Shown: positions 34,539-44,066, counted from the stretch's first letter. The stretch: DNA of 64,000 nt from an uncultured Lachnospiraceae bacterium (GCA_910579735.1 CAJTUZ010000002.1:1-64000); one strand, 5' to 3'. Notes: generated by a model from the sequence alone, not told the origin. A program made the numbers and translations.

Positions 34539-36722
34539 ATGAGAAGACCGGTCTGTCTGATCGGTCTGGCTTTCGTAGTGATCATCCGTTTTTATCTGTA
34601 TCTGTTTCCGCTTCCGGAGCCGGATCTGGAGTGGGCGGACAGAAAGAAAGTGACACTGACGGGTCAGGTCGAAAAGAAAGAATATCGCATCTCTAATCAA
34701 AAAGAAGTTCTGGTTATCTATCTGAAAAATGTTCAGACTTACCATCCACAGTTACAAATATCAGGTGTTATATGTTATATGGATACGAAAGAAGAACCCT
34801 GCATGGGCAGTTATGTTAAAGTACAGGGGAAACTGCGTACTTTTGCGCAGGCGACCAATCCGGGAGAATTTGATGCAGGACGCTATTATCAGATTCTGGG
34901 ATTACAGGCCAGACTGCAGAATGCCGTAATATGCAGTGAAACGCCGTATTATGACAAATTGCGGGAAGGACTGTATAAGATCAGGTGTTATTTTTCGGTG
35001 CTTATCGATGCCTGCTATACGGAAAAGGACGCTTCTGTCATGAAAGCTGTTTTGCTGGGAGAAAAGAGCAGCCTCGACGAGGAAGTGAAAATGCTCTATC
35101 AGTTAAACGGCGTAATACATATCTTAAGCATCAGCGGACTGCATATTTCTATTATCGGTATGGGATTCTATAAAATACTGCACAGATGCAGATGCCCGAT
35201 GGCGCCCGCCGTTTTTGGTTCCATTGCATTCATGTATTGCTACGGCGTCATGACCGGTATGAGCATTTCGGCGCTGCGGGCAGTCATGATGTTTGCCTTC
35301 CATATTGCTGCGGGATTGTTCGGGCGGACATACGATATGCTGACGGCCATGACGGTCTCGGCTGTTACGGTGCTCCTGCAGCAGCCTCTTTACCTTTACC
35401 ACAGCGGTTTCCTGTTTTCTTTTGGAGCGGTCCTGGCGATCGGATTGTTTCTGCCTGTGCTTTCGGAGAATCTTTTGCGGGAAACAAAATATGAGAAAGT
35501 CATGGCAGCCAGTCTTTCGGTATCTTTTATCACATTGCCTGTATATCTGTGTTTCTATTACGAATATCCGCTTTATTCCCTGCTGCTGAATCTGCTGATT
35601 ATTCCCGGAACAAGTGTTATTGTATACGATGGTCTGTGCGCACTGACCATGGCATCCTGTTGTCTGCCGCTTGGAAAATATGCGGGACTGCCTGCCCATT
35701 TCCTGCTGTCGGCGTATGAGATATGCTGCGCTTTGACATTAAAACTGCCCGGGAGCAGGAATATTCTGGGAAAGCCGGAGGACTGGCAGATCATCCTGTT
35801 TGCGGCAGTGGCTGTGATAGTGGTCTTTGCCAGTGAAAAATGGACCAAACTGCAGTTCTGGCTGTGTATATTGTTTGCGGTTATGTCTCTTACACTGCGC
35901 ACCGGGAACGGGCTGCAGATCACCGTCATAGATGTCGGGCAGGGAGACGGCATTTATATAGCCGATGAAAAGGGCGGACATTATCTGATCGATGGCGGCA
36001 GTTCCAGTAAAAGTGATGTAGGGACTTATCAGATACTGCCCTTTTTGAAGGCAGAGGGCGTCGACAGCCTGGACGCCGTTTTTATAACGCATATGGACAG
36101 TGATCATTATAACGGCATTGCTTCGTTGATAGAACAGATGAATCAAAACGGCGTTATGCTCAAATGCCTGATCCTGCCGGATATCGGAGAGGGCAGCAAG
36201 GGAGACAAATACAGGGAATTTGTAGAACTGGCCGGGGATCAGGGGATTGCGGTGCAGTATATTCATAAGGGAGATGTGCTGCGTCACGGGAAACTGAAAC
36301 TGACCTGTCTGCACCCGGAGCAGGGAACGGAGCAGGAGACGAATGCAGCGTCCGTTGTTTTATATCTGGAATACGAAGCATTTACAGCGCTTTTTACCGG
36401 AGATCTGGAAGGAAGCGGAGAAGAATCGGTAAGGCGGCAGTTAGAACACCGTGCGGTATCCGGGAACACACAGATCACACTGTTAAAAGCAGCGCATCAT
36501 GGTTCGGGGAATTCCACGGGGGAAGCGTTTTTAAAGACTGTGATGCCGGAGATTGTCCTGATCTCTGCAGGCAAGGATAATCGTTACGGACATCCGCATG
36601 AAGATCTGTTGCAGAGACTTTCACAGGCAGGATGCCGCGTCTATATGACGACGGAAGGGGGAGCGCTTACGGTGACATATCGAAACGGGCGCGTGCGGAT
36701 GGAAACGTTCGTTGGGGATTAG
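34539..36722 (+). CDS. comEC: ComEC/Rec2 DNA-uptake channel
   Basis: This multi-pass membrane protein of about 727 aa carries single-stranded DNA across the membrane in competence. The N-terminal OB-like part (to about 165) is followed by the competence domain with many helices, starting at ISGLHISIIGMGFYK. A C-terminal metallo-beta-lactamase-like domain (about 455-727) has IDVGQGDGIYI, ITHMDSDHYNGIASL and LKAAHHGSGNSTG. ATG 34539 has GAGAGG close upstream; ATG 34527 overlaps the previous stop. Together with comEA it gives the core of a type-IV-pilus-type DNA uptake system; pilus genes are not in the window. Confidence 0.94.
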   Translation: MRRPVCLIGLAFVVIIRFYLYLFPLPEPDLEWADRKKVTLTGQVEKKEYRISNQKEVLVIYLKNVQTYHPQLQISGVICYMDTKEEPCMGSYVKVQGKLRTFAQATNPGEFDAGRYYQILGLQARLQNAVICSETPYYDKLREGLYKIRCYFSVLIDACYTEKDASVMKAVLLGEKSSLDEEVKMLYQLNGVIHILSISGLHISIIGMGFYKILHRCRCPMAPAVFGSIAFMYCYGVMTGMSISALRAVMMFAFHIAAGLFGRTYDMLTAMTVSAVTVLLQQPLYLYHSGFLFSFGAVLAIGLFLPVLSENLLRETKYEKVMAASLSVSFITLPVYLCFYYEYPLYSLLLNLLIIPGTSVIVYDGLCALTMASCCLPLGKYAGLPAHFLLSAYEICCALTLKLPGSRNILGKPEDWQIILFAAVAVIVVFASEKWTKLQFWLCILFAVMSLTLRTGNGLQITVIDVGQGDGIYIADEKGGHYLIDGGSSSKSDVGTYQILPFLKAEGVDSLDAVFITHMDSDHYNGIASLIEQMNQNGVMLKCLILPDIGEGSKGDKYREFVELAGDQGIAVQYIHKGDVLRHGKLKLTCLHPEQGTEQETNAASVVLYLEYEAFTALFTGDLEGSGEESVRRQLEHRAVSGNTQITLLKAAHHGSGNSTGEAFLKTVMPEIVLISAGKDNRYGHPHEDLLQRLSQAGCRVYMTTEGGALTVTYRNGRVRMETFVGD

Positions 36723-36790
36723 GATGTTTCCCGGAGGGTCTTCCGGATCGTTTCCCCAAAATCAATTTCATGGAATAAAATATTGCCAAA

Positions 36791-36821
36791 ATGATACAAG
36801 AATGATGCAAATATGATGCAA
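36791..36821 (+). promoter_or_regulatory. Three-fold 11-bp repeat upstream of a lipoprotein gene
   Basis: ATGATACAA, ATGATGCAA and ATGATGCAA start at 36791, 36802 and 36813, exactly 11 bp apart. This is the spacing expected for OmpR-family regulators bound head to tail on one face of the helix. The repeats lie about 75-100 bp before the lipoprotein start. Confidence 0.5.
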
Positions 36822-36894
36822 TTACAGTGTATGATTAAATTGTGAAACAAGCTGTCAGGATGATCTGTTTGGAAAAGTAAGAGGAAAATACACG

Positions 36895-37719
36895 ATGAAA
36901 AAGAAAATGACGATACTTGGAATTGCATTGATAACGGTGATCTGTTCGGCCTGCTCGGTACGGGGAACAGAAAAAGCCGGCACGCAGGCACAGGATTCTG
37001 AAGGCAGCGCGCAGCATGAGGAGAAATATATTGTAAAAGATCAGGAATACCTGTATTCTCCATACGGAGATATCGGCCAGTTAGGAGAGGAAGGGAATTA
37101 CTTTTCAAAGGATTATCCGACACAGAACGAAGTGGAGACCGTGGCTTATCAGACGAAAGCCGATGTGACGCATGACGGGGTGGAAGATTTAATCCAGCTG
37201 TCCATTTATTCGGAGGATATCGTGCAGGCAGAAGATTTTTACACCGGTTATCTTGGCGTAGCCTATGTGAAAGTATTCCGCGGCCTGGCGGATGGAGGCT
37301 ATGAGCCATATCCCCGTTTCATCAGCCGCGGCTTCGACGCTTCCCATGTAGGAAACGGAACGATCTGTGTGACGCATAAAAACGGGCGGGATTATCTGCT
37401 TCTCAGCACGATTTATGAAATGCAGGGAGAAGCCGCATATGATTATGCCGTGATTTATATTGATGATAAAGAAGGGATTGTCATGGAGGACAGCGCAGGC
37501 GCCGAATTTGCAGTCTGGCAGGAACTGCATGATGACTGGCCCGAAAAGACGCACAGAAAAGATGTGATACCTTCCTTCCGGAAAAAAATAGCGCCCTGGA
37601 TCGAAGACGCTACGATTCTGGTTTCATTTGATATGGACAGTGATCAGGATCTGAGCAGTATCATCGAAGAGTGCCCGGCCAATGTGTTTTTTGATATGGT
37701 GTGGGAAAGAGAGTGGTAG
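36895..37719 (+). CDS. Predicted lipoprotein of unknown function
   Basis: This 274-aa exported protein has a short signal peptide ending in VICSAC, an atypical lipobox. A polar linker of about 30 residues follows. The folded part contains TKADVTHDGVEDLIQL, a calcium-loop-like or integrin-repeat-like stretch (DVTHDGVEDL), and a second acidic SFDMDSDQDLSS near the C-terminus. No family is recognised with confidence. GAGGAAA precedes ATG 36895, and a three-fold repeat lies in the promoter. It interrupts the usual comEC-holA neighbourhood together with the bile salt hydrolase gene. Confidence 0.7.
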   Translation: MKKKMTILGIALITVICSACSVRGTEKAGTQAQDSEGSAQHEEKYIVKDQEYLYSPYGDIGQLGEEGNYFSKDYPTQNEVETVAYQTKADVTHDGVEDLIQLSIYSEDIVQAEDFYTGYLGVAYVKVFRGLADGGYEPYPRFISRGFDASHVGNGTICVTHKNGRDYLLLSTIYEMQGEAAYDYAVIYIDDKEGIVMEDSAGAEFAVWQELHDDWPEKTHRKDVIPSFRKKIAPWIEDATILVSFDMDSDQDLSSIIEECPANVFFDMVWEREW

Positions 37720-37788
37720 TGCTGTCCCGGTGCCTGCAGTTTCCCTTCATCCGTTCGGAATGTTTTCTATTTCTCCAATAAATAACAA

Positions 37789-37817
37789 TTGTTACAACAT
37801 GTATTTCGGAGTATACT
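37789..37817 (+). promoter_or_regulatory. Promoter of the bile salt hydrolase gene
   Basis: TTGTTA (37789-37794) and TATACT (37812-37817) are separated by 17 bp. The predicted 5' leader contains a 12-bp direct repeat (37841-37852 and 37857-37868) ending just before the ribosome site. Confidence 0.65.
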
Positions 37818-37891
37818 AAATAATAGATGCTTATGATCCGGTTTATTATTTGGTAAGTTTATTATTTGATAGAAGAAACGGAGGTATTTTC

Positions 37892-38866
37892 ATGTGCACG
37901 GCGGTAACCTATAAAACGAAGGATTTTTATTTTGGCAGAACATTTGATAATGAATGCTCTTACGGAGAAGAGATCGTTATGACACCACGTAATTATCCGT
38001 TTCGATTTCCTGGAATGGATGGTATGGACAGGCATTATGCCATGATCGGCATAGCGCACGTCGAACAGGATTATCCGCTGTATTATGATGCCGTAAACGA
38101 AAAGGGACTCGCTATGGCAGGCCTTAATTTTCCCGGGAACGCATGTTACAATCCGCCTGTGCAGGATAGGAAAAATATTGCGGTTTTTGAACTGATCCAG
38201 TGTATTCTCAGAAATTTTGCCTCAGTCAGGGAATGCAGGGACTGGCTTAAAGAGGTCAACCTGACAGACGTTCCTTTCTGTGAAAATCTTCCGGTCGCAA
38301 CGCTGCATTGGATAATCGCGGACCGGGATGAGGCACTTACACTGGAAGCGGTGGCGGAGGGACTTCGCATCTATGAAAATCCGGTCGGGGTGCTGACGAA
38401 CAATCCGGCTTTTCCCGGGCAGATGCTTTTTCTGAACAATTATATGCATCTGTCCGCGAAACCGCCGCAGAACCTTTTTGCAGAAACGCTGCCGCTGCAG
38501 ACTTACTGCAAGGGAATGGGAGCGATTGGACTTCCCGGGGATTTATCTTCTCAGTCAAGATTTGTCAGGGCGTCTTTTGTGAAAATGAATTCGGTGTCGG
38601 GAGATTCCGAAAACGAAAGCGTGGGGCAGTTTTTTCATATTCTTGGTTCCGTAGAACAGCAGGCCGGATGCTGTGAACTGGAAAACGGCGAATACGAAAG
38701 AACGATCTATACATCCTGCTGTAATACGACGCGGGGAATCTATTATTATACGACCTATGGAAACCGGCAGATTACAGCGGTGGATATGTATCGTGAAGAC
38801 CTTGATGAAAAGAATCTTATCCGCTATCCGTTAATCGAACAGGAGCAGATTCGTATACAGAATTGA
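37892..38866 (+). CDS. bsh: Bile salt hydrolase (choloylglycine hydrolase)
   Basis: This 324-aa Ntn-hydrolase cleaves the amide bond of conjugated bile acids. ATG 37892 gives MCTAV, so removal of Met exposes catalytic Cys2; CGGAGG is correctly placed. Other active-site parts are FGRTFDNE (Arg16, Asp19), GLNFPGNACY, NPVGVLTNNP (Asn about 170) and LSSQSRFVRASF (Arg). The C-terminal CCNTTRGIYYYTTYGNRQIT is typical of bile salt rather than penicillin V acylases. Length is the family's normal size. It has its own promoter between a lipoprotein and holA, suggesting a recent or independent insertion. It is cytoplasmic, with no signal peptide. A gut habitat is implied. Confidence 0.93.
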   Translation: MCTAVTYKTKDFYFGRTFDNECSYGEEIVMTPRNYPFRFPGMDGMDRHYAMIGIAHVEQDYPLYYDAVNEKGLAMAGLNFPGNACYNPPVQDRKNIAVFELIQCILRNFASVRECRDWLKEVNLTDVPFCENLPVATLHWIIADRDEALTLEAVAEGLRIYENPVGVLTNNPAFPGQMLFLNNYMHLSAKPPQNLFAETLPLQTYCKGMGAIGLPGDLSSQSRFVRASFVKMNSVSGDSENESVGQFFHILGSVEQQAGCCELENGEYERTIYTSCCNTTRGIYYYTTYGNRQITAVDMYREDLDEKNLIRYPLIEQEQIRIQN

Positions 38867-38985
38867 ATGAAACGGCATTCGATAGTATAATGGTATGAGA
38901 ACTGTGATACGGAAATCTATACAGACGTGGAAAGGATGCTGCGGTTTCTTTACGCCGCCCCATACAGAAAGGCACGGTCATTGAT

Positions 38986-39981
38986 ATGCAGAAACTAAAC
39001 GAGGAGATAAAATCAGGGCAGCTGCGGCAGATCTATCTGCTTTACGGAGAAGAGGACTATCTGCGCAGACAATACCGGGATAAATTAAAGACGGCGCTTT
39101 CCGGTGAAGAGGATTCCATGAACTGTCACTGCTTCGAGGGAAAAGACATAAGTGTGGGCGAATTGATCGATCTGGCGGAAACGATGCCGTTTTTTGCGCC
39201 GCGCCGCGTGATCATCATAGAAAACAGCGGTCTGTTTAAGCACGGCGGCGAGCAGCTGGCAGAATATTTGAAAGAACCTGCCGAGACGGCTTTTTTTGTC
39301 CTTGCGGAAAAAGAGGTTGATAAGCGGAGCAAATTGTTTAAATCCGTTTCGGTAAAAGGACGTGCGGTGGAATTTAAGGCACAGGATGAGAATGTTCTCA
39401 AACGCTGGGTGCTTGGCAGCCTGAAAAGAGAGAATAAGAAGATTACGGAACGGGATCTGGAGTTTTTCTTGGAGAAAACGGGTACAGGCATGGAGAACAT
39501 CAGCAAAGAACTTGAGAAACTGATCTGTTACTGCATGGATAAGGATGTGATAGGCAGGGCGGATATCGAGGCCGTTTGTACCAGACAGATTAACAATCAG
39601 ATCTTCGATATGATGAATGCGATCGCGGAGAAAAGGCAGAAAGAGGCCATGGAACTTTATTATGATCTGCTTACCCTGAAAGAACCGCCCATGCGTATTC
39701 TTTTCCTGCTTGCCAGACAGTTCAATCTGCTTTTACAGGTCAAAGAACTGAAGAAAAAAGGGTATCCGGTGAAAACGATCGGTGAAAATGTAGGCCTGCC
39801 GGGATTTGTTGCCGGCAAATATGTGAACCAGGCGGCCAGATTTTCTGCGAAAGATTTGCGAAAAGCGGTGACAGACTGCGTGGAGGCCGAAGAAGCGGTT
39901 AAGACCGGAAGGATGAATGATGTCCTCAGCGTGGAGCTTTTGCTTGTGAAATACAGCGCAGCTTCACCTGAGAATGCGTGA
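38986..39981 (+). CDS. holA: DNA polymerase III delta subunit
   Basis: This 331-aa clamp-loader subunit opens the beta clamp. The N-terminal ATPase-like domain has QIYLLYGEEDYLRRQYRDKL and NCHCFEGKDISVGELIDLAE. The rest contains KWVLGSL-like helices, the TGTGMENISKELEKLICYC segment and the C-terminal helical collar. The length and order fit HolA. In many Firmicutes it lies beside comEC; here two extra genes separate them. Confidence 0.93.
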   Translation: MQKLNEEIKSGQLRQIYLLYGEEDYLRRQYRDKLKTALSGEEDSMNCHCFEGKDISVGELIDLAETMPFFAPRRVIIIENSGLFKHGGEQLAEYLKEPAETAFFVLAEKEVDKRSKLFKSVSVKGRAVEFKAQDENVLKRWVLGSLKRENKKITERDLEFFLEKTGTGMENISKELEKLICYCMDKDVIGRADIEAVCTRQINNQIFDMMNAIAEKRQKEAMELYYDLLTLKEPPMRILFLLARQFNLLLQVKELKKKGYPVKTIGENVGLPGFVAGKYVNQAARFSAKDLRKAVTDCVEAEEAVKTGRMNDVLSVELLLVKYSAASPENA

Positions 39982-40046
39982 GCGCGGGACGGCATACTTT
40001 GCAGGAGCGGACTATTACATGCAGATACGGATTGTAAGATACGGAT

Positions 40047-41780
40047 ATGAAGATGCATTTTTTTGAAAAGTTATCATTTCGTGGGAAGATCTTTGCAGGA
40101 ATGGTCGTTACGGCCATAATACCGATGCTCAGCGGTTATTTACTGCTGCTTCAGGTGTTAAATATGATCTACCAGAATTATCTGAATACAGAGGCGGAGA
40201 GCACGCTTGCCATAGCCGAAGAATCGCTGGATCAGGCTTTTTCGGAGATTTTTGATGCCATAGCGGCGTTATGCGAAGAAGAGGAGATCGCTTCGTTTCT
40301 GTCATCGGAGGACTATGCGGGGACCGGGAATATATACCGGAAGCTTTATACGGCTGCCGGAGAGTGTGTCAATTACGGAAGTCTGTCGCTCTATGACAAA
40401 GAGGGCGCCCGCAGGATGACGGTGGCGGATAATAAATATATCAGTGAAAAATTGTCGTTAAATTGGAATATTTTATATAAGGCCGAGAAAAATACGGCGG
40501 AATATGTTATCTGTAACGCCCGCCTGTATGAGGGGGATAAAAAGACAGAGTATCTGCGGATCGGACGGGCCGTACAGGATGAAGATGGCATGGCGGCGGG
40601 GTATGTGGTGGCAACGATCATCAAAGAAAATTTCGACAATATGCTCAAGGGGCTCGGCAAAGAGAAAGAAGGCGTAATATATGTTATGGATGGCTTTCGC
40701 GAAATCGTCTATTTTTCGAGCGAGAGTTATTCGGAAGAGATCATAAGCGTCAGAAACGAATTGCTGGAAATGGAAAAACCATGTATGAGCGTCAGAAAAG
40801 ACAGCTTTTATTACATGGACTATATCGAAGAATATAATATGTACATTATGTACCGCCAGCCGATCGCTTTCTTAAATCATATGAAAAAGTATGTTTTGGG
40901 GATCGCGGCCGTTTCGGGCGTACTCAGTCTGTTCGCCTGTCTTATGCTGTCCTATCCCGTCAGCCGTCTGATCTATAAACCGATCAGGAAAATGCAGTAT
41001 GCGATCGGTGAGATCAAGCAGGGCAACTATCAGATCCATATTGAAGCGGGCAGCAGTGACGAATTTGGACAGCTGACGGAAAGCTTTAATACCATGTCCG
41101 AACATCTGGCAGCCAATACGGAGCGGCTCATACAGCGGGAAAGGGAGCTGAGCAATGCGAATATCAAGATGATGCAGGCGCAGCTGAATCCGCATTTTCT
41201 GTACAATACACTGGATACCATGAAATGGATTGCCAAGGGAAGCGGACTGCAGGAGATCGTTTCTCTTTCCTCCAATCTGGCGCAGATCCTTCGGATGAGC
41301 ATATCCGCCAAACCGGAGATCAGTCTGTCAAAGGAAATCAGTCTGGTCAGGGCTTATACGGAAATACAGAAGATCCGGTTTGAAGGTAAATTTGAGTTGT
41401 TTGTGGAGATACCGGACGAACTGGCGGACTGTATGATTCCGAAACTGATCCTGCAGCCGATTGTAGAAAATGCCATTCTGCATGGATTTGCCGAATATGA
41501 AACCGGTACGGTGCAGATCTGGGCACATATTCTGGATGAAGAGAAGTTCCGGCTCTGTGTGGAGGATGACGGCGTGGGCATGGAAAAAGAAAGAGAAGAA
41601 CAGTTAAACAGCGGCAGTCTGTATCCGCAGACTGAAGTCTCAGGGCATGAAAGCATCGGATGCTATAATGTAAACGAGATCATCCGCTTAAACTACGGGG
41701 AAGGATACGGACTTTATGTGGAATCGGAAAAAGGCGCCGGGACGAAAGTGTTCCTGACACTTCCGATCAGGAGAGTCTAG
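40047..41780 (+). CDS. YesM-type sensor histidine kinase
   Basis: This 577-aa membrane kinase has a transmembrane segment near residues 15-40, a large extracytoplasmic dCache-like domain and a second segment (IAAVSGVLSLFACLMLSY). A HAMP domain follows. The His_kinase domain is of the LytS/YesM type, with the phosphoacceptor in AQLNPHFLYNTLDTMKW, then NAILHGF and GTKVFLTLP. The start has a weak site; ATG 40053 is also possible. It is followed 9 nt later by a YesN-type regulator and then a transport operon, so it probably senses the cargo of that importer. Confidence 0.92.
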   Translation: MKMHFFEKLSFRGKIFAGMVVTAIIPMLSGYLLLLQVLNMIYQNYLNTEAESTLAIAEESLDQAFSEIFDAIAALCEEEEIASFLSSEDYAGTGNIYRKLYTAAGECVNYGSLSLYDKEGARRMTVADNKYISEKLSLNWNILYKAEKNTAEYVICNARLYEGDKKTEYLRIGRAVQDEDGMAAGYVVATIIKENFDNMLKGLGKEKEGVIYVMDGFREIVYFSSESYSEEIISVRNELLEMEKPCMSVRKDSFYYMDYIEEYNMYIMYRQPIAFLNHMKKYVLGIAAVSGVLSLFACLMLSYPVSRLIYKPIRKMQYAIGEIKQGNYQIHIEAGSSDEFGQLTESFNTMSEHLAANTERLIQRERELSNANIKMMQAQLNPHFLYNTLDTMKWIAKGSGLQEIVSLSSNLAQILRMSISAKPEISLSKEISLVRAYTEIQKIRFEGKFELFVEIPDELADCMIPKLILQPIVENAILHGFAEYETGTVQIWAHILDEEKFRLCVEDDGVGMEKEREEQLNSGSLYPQTEVSGHESIGCYNVNEIIRLNYGEGYGLYVESEKGAGTKVFLTLPIRRV

Positions 41781-41789
41781 GTTATAGCT

Positions 41790-42548
41790 ATGTATAAGGT
41801 AGTTGTAGTAGAAGATGAAAAACGGGTGCGTCAGGGTATCGTTATGGGAACGGACTGGTCCGGGATCAACTGTATCGTGATGGGCGAGGCATCAAACGGC
41901 GAGGAAGGCGTCGAGATCATCCGGAAGTGCAAGCCGGATATTGTGATCACGGACATTCGGATGCCCAGGATGATGGGAATCGAAATGATCGAGAAAGTTC
42001 ATGAGGAAGGTCTGGAACCCTGCGTAATCTTTCTGTCTGCCTATGGTGATTTCGCGTATGCCCAGCAGGCCGTGAAGCTGGGGGCGGCGGATTATCTCTT
42101 AAAACCGTTTTCGGATGGAGAACTGGAAAATGCCGTGTTGAAGATCGCAGAGAAAAACAGGCGGGAAGAAGAGAAAAGAGAACAGCCAAACGGCGAACTG
42201 AAACTGGACCGGGGCGATAAGAGCAAGTATATTATGGACGCCATCGCCTATGTGGAACAAAATTATGCAAATCCCAGCATTTCCGTACGGGATGTGGCAG
42301 ACAGCCTGGGGATCAGCGAGGGGCATTTGAGCTTTTTGTTCCGGAAAGAGACAGATTCCACCCTGATGGCATATGTGACAAAATGCCGGATGCGGGCGGC
42401 CATGAATCTGTTAAAGAGCTACCGGCACAAAGTATACGAAGTGGCGCAGCAGGTAGGTTATCGTGACATTACGTATTTCAGTAAGACCTTTAAAAAATAT
42501 GTAGGCGTTTCGCCTTCGGAATACCAGAACAGATACAGCCCCGAATAG
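41790..42548 (+). CDS. YesN-type AraC-domain response regulator
   Basis: This 252-aa regulator has a receiver domain (phosphoacceptor Asp in IVITDIRMPRMMG, Lys in YLLKPFSDGE). The AraC DNA-binding domain has two helix-turn-helix units, DVADSLGISEGHLSFLFRKE and VAQQVGYRDITYFSKTFKK, ending GVSPSEYQNRYS. It is co-transcribed with the YesM-type kinase. Its stop codon lies in the loop of the terminator 42535-42563. It probably activates the importer promoter at 42590-42677. Confidence 0.93.
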   Translation: MYKVVVVEDEKRVRQGIVMGTDWSGINCIVMGEASNGEEGVEIIRKCKPDIVITDIRMPRMMGIEMIEKVHEEGLEPCVIFLSAYGDFAYAQQAVKLGAADYLLKPFSDGELENAVLKIAEKNRREEEKREQPNGELKLDRGDKSKYIMDAIAYVEQNYANPSISVRDVADSLGISEGHLSFLFRKETDSTLMAYVTKCRMRAAMNLLKSYRHKVYEVAQQVGYRDITYFSKTFKKYVGVSPSEYQNRYSPE

Positions 42549-42563
42549 ATCGGGGCTGTTTTG
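42535..42563 (+). terminator. Intrinsic terminator overlapping the regulator stop codon
   Basis: ACAGCCCCGA (42535-42544) pairs with TCGGGGCTGT (42550-42559) followed by TTTT. The stop codon (42546-42548) is inside the loop. Confidence 0.9.
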
Positions 42564-42589
42564 ACGTCTGGCAGAGCAAAACAGGAAGA

Positions 42590-42677
42590 TATCGGAATAT
42601 TCTGTCTGAAAATGTCGGAATTGTTAAACATATCGGAGTTTTGTCCAGTATACTTCTTTGTGCATTTTGTATATAAT
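42590..42677 (+). promoter_or_regulatory. Candidate YesN-controlled importer promoter
   Basis: Three direct copies of TRTCGGA begin at 42590, 42613 and 42631. They are followed by a strong TATAAT (42672-42677) with no good -35 (TATACT at 42649). This is the layout of an activator-dependent promoter. The repeats are 23 and 18 bp apart. A GTGAAA/TTTCAC inverted repeat lies further downstream in the leader. Confidence 0.5.
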
Positions 42678-42782
42678 TTGATTGTCGGTGAAACAAAAGT
42701 GATGCGATTTCACATACCATATAGTGGGAGGACCAGATTATATGGCGGCAATGTAACAGAAAAGATAAAGGAGGAAACAGTT

Positions 42783-44006
42783 ATGAGAAAGAATGTCATG
42801 AAAAAAGTGACAGCAGCAATTCTGGCGGCAGCTATGGTTTTGTCGCTGACAGCCTGCGGTGATTCCGGGAAAGAGCCTGACAGCAGTACGGATACAGCGC
42901 AGCAGGCGGACAGTGCGGATACAGCGGATACGGCAGATACAGCTGATCAGACAGCGGCGCCGGAAGGGGAAGAAGCGGGAAGCGCATCCGGTATGGACGA
43001 GCTGATCGCGGCGGCACAGGCAGAAGGCTCTTTGACAGTCTACGGTTCCTGTGAGGAAGCATATCTTTCCGCTGCATGTCAGAAGTTTGAAGAGATGTAT
43101 GGTATCAAGGTATCTTATCAGAGACTTTCTACAGGTGAGGTTTATACGAAGATCGAGGAAGAAGCAGGCAATCCTTCCGGCGACGTATGGTTCGGCGGAA
43201 CGACGGATCCTTACAATGAGGCGGTAGCAGCAGGTTTACTGGAGCCTTATGCGGCGCAGAATGCTTCCCATCTGATCGCGGATACGTATAAGGATGCTGA
43301 CGGCCACTGGTACGGTATCTACAAAGGTATCCTTGGCTTTATGGTAAACAAGGAAGAGCTTGACCGTCTGGGACTGGAAGTTCCGAAGGACTGGGAGGAT
43401 CTGTTAAAACCCGAATACGAAGGTCTGATCGGTATGTCTAACCCTTCCACGGCAGGTACTGCCAAACTGGTCATCAACACCATGGTTCAGACAAAAGGAC
43501 ATGATGAGGCAATGCAGTATTTCCAGGAACTGGACAAGAATGTATATCAGTATACCAAGAGCGGTTCCGGCCCGTCTAAGATGGTAGGCCCGGGAGAATG
43601 CGTTATCGGTATCGGTTTCTTACATGATGGCATTACCCAGATCCTTTCGGGTTATGACAATATCGAGCTGGTGATCCCGGCATCGGGAACAAGCTATGAG
43701 ATCGGTGCAACCGCTATTTTCAAAGGATGCAAGAATCCGAACGCGGCAAAACTCTGGATCGAATACGCACTTTCACCTGACTGTGTCGATATCGCAAAAG
43801 AGAATGAATCTTATCAGTTCCTCGTGATTGATAATGCAAAACAGCCGGAAGAGGCTGCACAGTTCGGTCTGGATCCCGACAATGTGATCGATTATGATTT
43901 CGAGGATGCAAAACAAAATACTGCAAAATATGTAGAAGATTTTTTCGCAGCAGTGACGAACGGTTCTGCAGATTCTGCCGACAGCAGCAGATTCCTTACG
44001 GAGTAA
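42783..44006 (+). CDS. Fbp/AfuA-like ABC transporter solute-binding lipoprotein
   Basis: This 407-aa lipoprotein has lipobox SLTAC (Cys about residue 23), then an Asp/Ala/Thr-rich repetitive linker (QQADSADTADTADTADQT). The binding domain begins GSLTVYGSCEEAYLSAACQK and has GDVWFGGTTDPYNEAV. It resembles family-6 binding proteins for ferric iron, 2-aminoethylphosphonate or phosphorylated organic acids. AAAGGAGG precedes ATG 42783; the long upstream reading contains the promoter. The cargo is not decided by sequence. Confidence 0.85.
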   Translation: MRKNVMKKVTAAILAAAMVLSLTACGDSGKEPDSSTDTAQQADSADTADTADTADQTAAPEGEEAGSASGMDELIAAAQAEGSLTVYGSCEEAYLSAACQKFEEMYGIKVSYQRLSTGEVYTKIEEEAGNPSGDVWFGGTTDPYNEAVAAGLLEPYAAQNASHLIADTYKDADGHWYGIYKGILGFMVNKEELDRLGLEVPKDWEDLLKPEYEGLIGMSNPSTAGTAKLVINTMVQTKGHDEAMQYFQELDKNVYQYTKSGSGPSKMVGPGECVIGIGFLHDGITQILSGYDNIELVIPASGTSYEIGATAIFKGCKNPNAAKLWIEYALSPDCVDIAKENESYQFLVIDNAKQPEEAAQFGLDPDNVIDYDFEDAKQNTAKYVEDFFAAVTNGSADSADSSRFLTE

Positions 44007-44066
44007 GGAGAGGTGCTTTCCAAAACAGCAAGATGGAAAGCTGCTGCAGCGTAATGACTGGTAAGC

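Noticed and set aside
36712..36760. Hairpin after comEC
   Set aside because: TTGGGGA and TCCCCAA can pair, but the loop is long and there is no T-run, so a terminator is not supported.
42561..42782. N-terminal extension of the Fbp-like binding protein
   Set aside because: ATG 42783 has a clear AAAGGAGG and starts a normal lipoprotein signal; the upstream part contains the promoter and repeats.
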